Under the pieces are notes generated by a model. It had not been told where the DNA came from. It saw only the letters and a program-made list of their open reading frames with translations, and did not search any database. A stretch of DNA of 11,809 bases, taken from assembly GCA_030749275.1 (NCBI GenBank), contig JASMKJ010000528.1, positions 1 through 11,809 of the forward strand, read 5' to 3'. This DNA comes from Acidimicrobiales bacterium. Lineage in GTDB: Bacteria > Actinomycetota > Acidimicrobiia > Acidimicrobiales > Poriferisodalaceae. Below are positions 7,830 to 11,809 of the stretch, piece after piece. The position numbers were made by a program, and so were the translations under genes. Positions within the stretch are counted from its first letter, which is position 1. Each line of letters opens with the position of its first letter.

Positions 7830-7976
7830 GGTTGGAAGAGGGTCAACGGACCAAGTGGAGGAGCTTGTTCCCTACCCCTAAAAGAGTTGCAGGGTATGCG
7901 CTCCAGATCCCCACCGATCTGAGGGCGTTCCGTGAGCCGAGGGAGGACCCACCGACTCCCTCGGTTCACATCTTTT
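7830..7976 (+). ncRNA. 6C-like actinobacterial small RNA
   Basis: The 3' half contains two adjacent strong hairpins, each exposing CCCACC. Hairpin 1 (7898-7928) has 12 pairs with one bulged A at 7922 and the loop CCCACC at 7910-7915. Hairpin 2 (7932-7969) has a 14-bp stem with a single G-U pair and a 10-nt loop holding CCCACC at 7948-7953. It is followed by ATCTTTTGG, so it also serves as an intrinsic terminator. Two consecutive hairpins with C-rich loops, the second being the terminator, define the 6C RNA family of actinobacteria (the B11/6C sRNA of mycobacteria), which acts on mRNAs through its C-rich loops. Here each C run is interrupted by one A. The 3' end is well supported; the 5' end near 7830 rests only on the promoter match, and a shorter form of about 90 nt is possible. 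No open frame with coding character occupies the gap. Confidence 0.65.
7932..7976 (+). terminator. Intrinsic terminator, second C-loop hairpin of the sRNA
   Basis: Stem 7932-7945 pairs with 7956-7969 (14 bp, one G-U), followed by a T-rich tail TCTTTT at 7971-7976. On the opposite strand the hairpin is followed by GGAACGCC with no T run, so it terminates plus-strand transcription and not the incoming xseB message. Confidence 0.7.
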
Positions 7977-7994
7977 GGTCATTTGAGTGATAAC

Positions 7995-8198
7995 TCACTT
8001 GTCGTCGAGGTCGGTAACAATTCGCTCCACCTCGACTCGTGTGGTTTCGAGTCGCGTTCTGCACCACTCAATTAGTTCTGAAGCTCTTTGTAGGTCAATC
8101 GCCAGTGAGTCGATGTTTACGTCGTCTCCATCGAGTTTTTCGAGAATTGAATCCAATTCCTCGGTGGCTGCTTGAAAGGTGAGGTCCGCGTCGGTCAT
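7995..8198 (-). CDS. xseB: Exodeoxyribonuclease VII small subunit
   Basis: A 67-residue protein with the family pattern FQAATEELDSILEKLDGDDVNIDSL followed by a helical ERxxxLxxxCRxRL-like stretch (DLQRASELIEWCRTRLE). XseB forms coiled helices that bind XseA to make exonuclease VII, which degrades single-stranded DNA in both directions and processively yields oligonucleotides. Its ATG overlaps the TGA of xseA in an ATGA, the usual sign of translational coupling. No terminator with a T run follows; a small inverted repeat (AGTGA/TCACT, 7986-7999) surrounds the stop codon. Confidence 0.95.
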   Translation of the reverse strand: MTDADLTFQAATEELDSILEKLDGDDVNIDSLAIDLQRASELIEWCRTRLETTRVEVERIVTDLDDK

Positions 8199-9451
8199 GT
8201 TGACTCCTTGGTTTCACGTGGCTTCGATTCGGTGACTGTGCTGGTGATAACTGAACTGGCTGTTTCGCTGAATATTGTGTTTCCCGCGGCAGCCTTGTTT
8301 CGGACTATTTCACCATTGTGGTCTCGGGTGATTGAGAATCCGCGGGCGAGGACTCGATCGGGGTGGAGGACGCGAAGCAAATCAACGATTCGGTCCAACC
8401 TCTCTGAGTTTCGGTCGATCACCATGAATGTGAGATGTTTTAACCGGTCGCTCGTGGCAGATATTTTCCCTTCCTTAATGTCAAGAGTCCTGCGGGTTCG
8501 GTCACTTAGAGCTCGCGCTGCGGACGAGACAGCTTCGCTGGCTCGGTCATGGTTTCTTGTAGCGATGTTGGCGATGCGTCGTGCGGACAGATCTAGGTTC
8601 TGGTCGAACGTCGCGACGATCTGAACCAAGGCTGATGCGCAGGCCGTCGGGGTCTTGAACGCAGTGTGAACAACGTCGTCGACCACTGATCGATCAATTT
8701 CGTGCCCTATGCCTGACATAACAGGCACCCGAGATTGGGCCACTGCTCTAGCGACACTTTCAAGATCGAACGCCATTAGGTCGGTTCGTGCCCCGCCACC
8801 CCGCACGACAGCGATCACATCAACGTCAAGATTTCCTAGTTCCTGGATTGCCGTGACTAATCCACCCTCTGCGTCGGGCCCCTGAACCGCCGAATGGGCA
8901 AGGGAAATCCTGAAAGGGTAAGGACTCAAAGAAACTTCGTTGACGAAGTCGTTGTATGCGGCGCTCCCCTCAGAGGTGACTAACCCGATGTGAAGAGGAA
9001 CCGGAGGCAACTTCAGTGCAGCGTTGGCTTCCAGAAGGCCGGCCTCGGACAATGACTTCAGTACCCTCTCCCTATCTACCGCCAGTTGCCCCAATGTGTG
9101 ATGCGGATCGATGTCGGTCATCAGCAGCTGGACTCGACCTTGGGGTGCGTAGAAGGAAAGTTCCCCTCTGATTCGTACCCGTATCCCATCAACCAACGGC
9201 CCGGCATCAGCTTGAACCAAGACGGCTTCTAGTCTCTGCCGGCGTCCCTTCCACAAAGCGACAGACATCTTGTCGATGCGACTACCGCTCGCGTCAGGTT
9301 CGATGAGATCGAAGTAGACATGGCCAGAGGAATGAAATTTGAGGTCAACAATCTCACCTTCCAGCCATATCTCCTCAGGGAACACCGCGGAGAAGGTGTC
9401 CCTGATGGCTTCGCAAAGGCCCCCAACCGACCAGGTGTGTGTCTCTGTCAC
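8195..9451 (-). CDS. xseA: Exodeoxyribonuclease VII large subunit
   Basis: The catalytic subunit of exonuclease VII, 418 residues, normal length for actinobacteria. Residues 5-115 are the OB-fold DNA-binding domain (WLEGEIVDLKFHSSGHVYFDLIE region). The Exonuc_VII_L nuclease domain follows, with GLVTSEGSAAYNDF (156-169), VVRGGGARTDLMAFD (215-229) and SGIGHEIDRSVVDDV (246-260), then a long helical region (about 280-370) that contacts XseB. The start is GTG 9451; an AGGAG lies 12 nt upstream, slightly distant, and no better start is visible because the conserved WSVGGL follows at once. It forms an operon with xseB by a 4-bp overlap. The C-terminal 30 residues are Thr/Ser-rich and not conserved. 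Confidence 0.97.
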   Translation of the reverse strand: MTETHTWSVGGLCEAIRDTFSAVFPEEIWLEGEIVDLKFHSSGHVYFDLIEPDASGSRIDKMSVALWKGRRQRLEAVLVQADAGPLVDGIRVRIRGELSFYAPQGRVQLLMTDIDPHHTLGQLAVDRERVLKSLSEAGLLEANAALKLPPVPLHIGLVTSEGSAAYNDFVNEVSLSPYPFRISLAHSAVQGPDAEGGLVTAIQELGNLDVDVIAVVRGGGARTDLMAFDLESVARAVAQSRVPVMSGIGHEIDRSVVDDVVHTAFKTPTACASALVQIVATFDQNLDLSARRIANIATRNHDRASEAVSSAARALSDRTRRTLDIKEGKISATSDRLKHLTFMVIDRNSERLDRIVDLLRVLHPDRVLARGFSITRDHNGEIVRNKAAAGNTIFSETASSVITSTVTESKPRETKEST

Positions 9452-9469
9452 GCGGATTCTCGACTCCTA

Positions 9470-9481
9470 GATCGCCCGATC
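9470..9481. repeat. Small inverted repeat upstream of xseA
   Basis: GATCG-CC-CGATC, a perfect 5-bp inverted repeat 19 bases upstream of the xseA start. It could be a weak operator, but so short a palindrome may be chance. Confidence 0.2.
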
Positions 9482-9578
9482 AGGCGCTTCACTAAGGACA
9501 TTAGGCGGGAAACTACCCGACCGCAGACAGGTGTCCGATAAGGGCGTTTCAGTTGATGATGGTTGGGGCATCGAGAGA

Positions 9579-9584
9579 TAGGAT
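9579..9584 (+). promoter_or_regulatory. Putative -10 box of tRNA-Ser(CGA)
   Basis: TAGGAT in the context GATAGGATC, followed by 7 nt and then the first base of the mature tRNA at 9592. A TTGATG lies at 9553-9558, 20 nt upstream. The predicted start is so close to the tRNA 5' end that little or no leader would need removal by RNase P. Confidence 0.45.
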
Positions 9585-9591
9585 CAGAGAC

Positions 9592-9681
9592 GGAAGGTTG
9601 CCAGAGCGGACGAATGGGGCGGCCTCGAAAGCCGTTGTGGCCTCCGGGTCACCGTGGGTTCGAATCCCACACCTTCCGCCA
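9592..9681 (+). tRNA. tRNA-Ser (anticodon CGA)
   Basis: A class II tRNA that reads UCG. The acceptor stem GGAAGGT (9592-9598) pairs with ACCTTCC (9671-9677), followed by discriminator G 9678 and an encoded CCA (9679-9681). The anticodon stem GCGGC/GCCGT encloses the loop CTCGAAA, with CGA at 9626-9628. The long variable arm GTGGCC/GGTCAC and the T arm GTGGG-TTCGAAT-CCCAC are intact. It is convergent with tadA, whose stop is 34 bp away. Confidence 0.97.
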
Positions 9682-9714
9682 ATGTAAATGTCTAACGAAG
9701 CCCCGATTCAAAGA

Positions 9715-10170
9715 TCAACGTCGATCCCTGAAGAAACTTGAGAGGATTTCACCGCATTCGTGTGCCAACACACCGCTCGTAATCTGAGCTTGGTGATTGA
9801 GTCGCGGATCGGCCAACAGGTTGTACAAGGTCTCCGCTGCCCCGGCTTTGGGGTCATGTGCCCCGAAGACCACATGCGCGACGCGAGCATTGACAGCTGC
9901 CCCGGCACACATCGGGCACGGTTCCAGGGTCGTGACCAGCGTTGCTTTGTCCAAATACCAGGTCCCTAACTCAGCAGCGGCGTCTCTCAAGGCCAAGATT
10001 TCCGCGTGAGCGGTTGGGTCACCAGTGAGTTGACGTTCGTTGTGACGCGAAGCAATGACATTTTTATCCACGATGACCAACGCGCCGACCGGGACATCCT
10101 CATGTCGGACCGCCTTTTCGGCTTCCTCGATAGCGACACCCATCGCTTCTTCGAGGTTCAAGACTTTCAT
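9715..10170 (-). CDS. tadA: tRNA-specific adenosine deaminase
   Basis: Deaminates the wobble adenosine A34 of tRNA-Arg(ACG) to inosine, needed to read CGN codons. 151 residues from the ATG at 10170. The zinc deaminase motifs are present: HAE with H55 and catalytic E57 (PTAHAEILALRDA) and PCPMC with C85 and C88. EDVPVGALVI (24-33) is the conserved substrate-loop region. The frame extends 9 codons further upstream into the tRNA-Ser gene, but those residues come from the tRNA T arm and acceptor stem. The A of the ATG is the final A of the tRNA's encoded CCA, and no Shine-Dalgarno sequence precedes it. An in-frame ATG at 10143 (142 residues) could be used if tRNA processing removes the first start. 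The gene can only be transcribed together with tRNA-Ser and, most likely, ffs. Confidence 0.95.
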   Translation of the reverse strand: MKVLNLEEAMGVAIEEAEKAVRHEDVPVGALVIVDKNVIASRHNERQLTGDPTAHAEILALRDAAAELGTWYLDKATLVTTLEPCPMCAGAAVNARVAHVVFGAHDPKAGAAETLYNLLADPRLNHQAQITSGVLAHECGEILSSFFRDRR

Positions 10171-10260
10171 GGCGGAGAGTGTGGGATTCGAACCCACGGA
10201 GGCCGGTTAGACCTCACACGCTTTCCAAGCGAGCCCATTCGTCCGCTCTGGCAACTCTCC
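10170..10260 (-). tRNA. tRNA-Ser (anticodon GGA)
   Basis: A class II tRNA that reads UCC and UCU. On the minus strand GGAGAGT (10260-10254) pairs with ACTCTCC (10180-10174), discriminator G 10173, encoded CCA 10172-10170. The anticodon loop is TTGGAAA, with GGA at 10226-10224. The variable arm GAGGTC/GGCCTC and the T arm GTGGG-TTCGAAT-CCCAC are complete. The anticodon stem CTCGC/GCGTG has one U-U mismatch at the 28-42 position. The SRP RNA ends only about 3 nt upstream and tadA starts within the CCA, so this tRNA sits inside a longer transcript. It shares the D-arm region and the T arm with tRNA-Ser(CGA). Confidence 0.96.
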
Positions 10261-10263
10261 TTG

Positions 10264-10397
10264 GCCATCGCCCCACGAGGCGACCAGGTGATCTGCGGCA
10301 CACAACGGAATCCGCTGAGAGCTGCTGCCTCCCGGCCCTGACTCGATTCACGGGCCGCTGTTGCACAGGACCCGGCCGCCACGTGGAACGATGACGC
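10264..10397 (-). ncRNA. ffs: Signal recognition particle RNA (4.5S type)
   Basis: RNA core of the signal recognition particle, which with Ffh targets nascent membrane proteins. On the minus strand the conserved Ffh-binding apical hairpin lies at 10342-10321: GTCAGG, GCC, tetraloop GGGA, GGC, AGCAGC. The flanking arms pair as GAATC/GATTC and CAAC/GTTG. The terminal helix is long: 10395-10370 pairs with 10289-10264 over about 26 positions with a single U-U mismatch and several G-U pairs. That fixes the RNA at roughly 132 nt and leaves no room for an Alu domain, so it is the small bacterial type. A TAGCCT -10 box at 10404-10409 predicts a start near 10397. The 3' end is 3 nt from tRNA-Ser(GGA), with no terminator between them. 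Confidence 0.92.
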
Positions 10398-10403
10398 GCT
10401 CTT

Positions 10404-10409
10404 AGGCTA
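10404..10409 (-). promoter_or_regulatory. Putative -10 box of ffs
   Basis: TAGCCT on the minus strand in the context CAAGTAGCCT. The predicted start near 10397 coincides with the outer end of the SRP RNA terminal helix. The CAAGTAGC is the exact mirror of the sequence around the dnaX -10 box. Confidence 0.55.
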
Positions 10410-10441
10410 CTTGCCGGTTAGCGCAGCGGCACACAAGTAGC
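10406..10441. repeat. Inverted repeat of the divergent ffs/dnaX promoter
   Basis: GCTACTTG at 10406-10413 and CAAGTAGC at 10434-10441 are perfect reverse complements separated by 20 nt. Each arm contains most of a -10 box (TAGCnT) reading outward. CCG/CGG inside could extend the pairing. It may be a duplicated promoter element, an operator, or both. Confidence 0.6.
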
Positions 10442-10443
10442 AT
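10438..10443 (+). promoter_or_regulatory. Putative -10 box of dnaX (near-leaderless)
   Basis: TAGCAT in the context CAAGTAGCAT. Transcription would begin about 10450, 3 nt before the ATG at 10453, and no Shine-Dalgarno sequence is present. TTGCCG lies 21 nt upstream. A second TAGGCT at 10403-10408 on this strand overlaps the ffs -10 box and could give a longer leader. Confidence 0.5.
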
Positions 10444-10452
10444 CGGCGACTA

Positions 10453-11809
10453 ATGGTGTACCAGTCTTTGTATCGACGCTTTCGGCCTCAAAGCTTTTCA
10501 GAAGTAATTGGCCAAGATCATCTCGTAGCTGCTCTTCGAAACGCCGTGATCGAAGAAAGAGTCGGCCACGCCTATTTGCTCAGCGGGCCACGAGGAACCG
10601 GAAAGACATCAACCGCACGCATCTTGGCGAAAGCCCTGAATTGCCTTGAACCTCCAGGAAACGGGGAACCCTGCGGTAGTTGTGACAGTTGCGTCGCGTT
10701 CGAGTCAGGCAACTCCATGGATCTGATCGAACTGGACGCTGCCTCACATAACAGTGTTAACGACATCAGAGACATCACAGCTAGTGCCGCTATTGGCAGC
10801 CCCGGCAAACGGAAAATTTATCTGCTCGATGAAGTCCACATGCTTTCGCCGGCTGCATCCAATGCACTTCTCAAAACTCTGGAAGAGCCGCCAGAACACG
10901 TCATTTTCATCCTGGCAACTACTGATCCACAAAAAGTTTTTCCCACGATTCGCAGTAGGACACAACATGTCGAACTGACGTTGGTCTCCGCAGGGCTACT
11001 CAGCGACCACGTCAAAGAAATTGCCGAACGAGCTGAACTACAGATCGATGCGACGGTTATTGATTATGTCGTTGAGCGGGGTGCTGGTTCAGTTCGGGAC
11101 ACACTTTCAGCCTTGGATCAAGTTGTTACCGCTGGCGGGATTCCAGAACATCGCGGATCAACTGATGCTCTGATTGAGGCGATAGCAGATCAAGATCTCA
11201 CTGGCGCGTTGACAGCAATTGCGCAAACCGTTGAAGCAGGCGTCGACCCCAGAGATCTTGCACATCGCACCACCAGAAAACTGCGAGATGTGTTTCTCGC
11301 GGGTGCTGGAGTTACCTCCGGCCAAATTACTGATGAAGAGTTACCTCAACTTGCCGCTTTGGCGTCTCGCATGACCCGAGCGGTGAACGTCCGAGCATTA
11401 GAACTACTGGGACGGGTCCTCGTAGATATGCGTCAGTCCCCTGACCCTCAGCTAGTTCTCGACTTAGCGATGGTCCGTCTTTTCGCTGAACCTACGCAAA
11501 CTGGGGTAGGACGGGACACCTCCAAGACCTCTGCCACGTCGCCGAACCCGGGAAGCAAACCCGCTGAGCAGGCGCGTGCCGCACTGGCTGCTACCCAAAC
11601 AGCCGATGAGCCCGAACGACTGGCACCGATCCCCGAGGCTGTCAATGTGCCGCCCCCTCCACCTAACGACAGCATGATTTCGACGAAACCTCACGATGAG
11701 GCACAGCTGGACAGAAACGATGAGGCGTCGGTACCCAAAGATCTGTCGCTGGGCGAAGTGTCAGATGTTTGGGAACAAAAGGCACTGCCCGCGTTAAGTG
11801 CAAAAGCAC
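10453..11809 (+). CDS. dnaX: DNA polymerase III subunit gamma/tau, 3' end outside the window
   Basis: The clamp-loader ATPase that loads the sliding clamp and, as tau, ties the polymerase cores to the helicase. 452 codons are visible and the frame is open to the window end. The N-terminus MVYQSLYRRFRPQSF is typical. The AAA+ domain has Walker A GPRGTGKT (45-52), zinc ligands C64, C74, C77 and C80, Walker B LLDEVHML (124-131) and a sensor 1 region ATTDP (155-159). The arginine-finger motif reads SRT (168-170) instead of SRC, with the arginine kept. The lid and collar domains continue to about 360. A Pro/Ala/acidic linker follows (about 365-430), and the final residues LSLGEVSDVW begin the C-terminal domain. 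The start is ATG 10453; the GTG right after it is in the same frame. The gene diverges from ffs. Confidence 0.96.
   Translation, partial: MVYQSLYRRFRPQSFSEVIGQDHLVAALRNAVIEERVGHAYLLSGPRGTGKTSTARILAKALNCLEPPGNGEPCGSCDSCVAFESGNSMDLIELDAASHNSVNDIRDITASAAIGSPGKRKIYLLDEVHMLSPAASNALLKTLEEPPEHVIFILATTDPQKVFPTIRSRTQHVELTLVSAGLLSDHVKEIAERAELQIDATVIDYVVERGAGSVRDTLSALDQVVTAGGIPEHRGSTDALIEAIADQDLTGALTAIAQTVEAGVDPRDLAHRTTRKLRDVFLAGAGVTSGQITDEELPQLAALASRMTRAVNVRALELLGRVLVDMRQSPDPQLVLDLAMVRLFAEPTQTGVGRDTSKTSATSPNPGSKPAEQARAALAATQTADEPERLAPIPEAVNVPPPPPNDSMISTKPHDEAQLDRNDEASVPKDLSLGEVSDVWEQKALPALSAKA

Noticed and set aside
7986..7999. Inverted repeat AGTGA/TCACT around the xseB stop as a terminator
   Set aside because: A 5-bp stem with no T run in the xseB direction is too weak to call.
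10171..10197. 9-residue N-terminal extension of TadA
   Set aside because: These codons are the T arm and acceptor stem of tRNA-Ser(GGA).
10414..10433. tRNA-like GGTTAGCGCAGC between ffs and dnaX
   Set aside because: It resembles a D arm only; no anticodon arm, T arm or acceptor stem surrounds it.
1..11809. A novel defence, mobile or biosynthetic system
   Set aside because: All coding regions belong to recognised housekeeping families and I found no transposase, integrase, direct-repeat array or toxin-antitoxin pair. The unusual signals are in RNA organisation and promoters.

Overview
The window is a compact stretch of an actinobacterial chromosome, most likely from a mid-GC, streamlined member of Acidimicrobiia. 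This is inferred from protein style (PAC2 protein, actinobacterial-type SURF1, Thr/Ser-rich lipoprotein), TAnnnT -10 boxes placed directly in front of start codons, and a 6C-like small RNA; no marker gene fixes the taxon. It holds housekeeping genes only: I see no prophage, transposon, CRISPR array, defence island or toxin pair, and no gap above 300 bases lacks a gene or RNA.

Layout. 1-759 (+): 3' part of a PAC2-family gene, cut by the window start. 769-1857 (-): aroC, chorismate synthase. 1938-2687 (+): a TSUP/TauE-SafE membrane protein, followed by 2713-3861 (+): a MalY/PatB-type C-S lyase or aminotransferase. 3858-4598 (-): SURF1, for cytochrome oxidase assembly. 4636-5862 (+): a CapA-family lipoprotein. 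5853-7766 (-): an S9 prolyl-oligopeptidase-like peptidase. About 7830-7976 (+): a 6C-like sRNA ending in a terminator hairpin. 7995-9451 (-): the xseA-xseB operon for exonuclease VII. 9592-9681 (+): tRNA-Ser(CGA). On the minus strand, reading from 10397 down to 9715: SRP RNA (ffs), tRNA-Ser(GGA) and tadA, packed with 3-nt and -1-nt spacing. 10453-11809 (+): dnaX, cut by the window end.

How the parts relate. tRNA-Ser, tadA, SRP RNA and dnaX form a neighbourhood also known from Bacillus subtilis. Here the RNA/tadA unit and dnaX diverge from a symmetric promoter region in which an 8-bp perfect inverted repeat carries one TAGCnT -10 box on each arm. The tRNA's encoded CCA shares its A with the ATG of tadA, so tRNA 3' maturation and tadA translation may compete. 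Elsewhere genes alternate in strand. Convergent pairs overlap or nearly touch at their stops, and divergent pairs share spacers as short as 37 bp. Several genes appear to be leaderless (aroC, malY-like, SURF1, capA-like, dnaX), which also decides their start codons.

The most interesting items are the ffs/tRNA-Ser/tadA fused transcription unit, the symmetric ffs/dnaX promoter, and the 6C-like RNA with two identical CCCACC loops.
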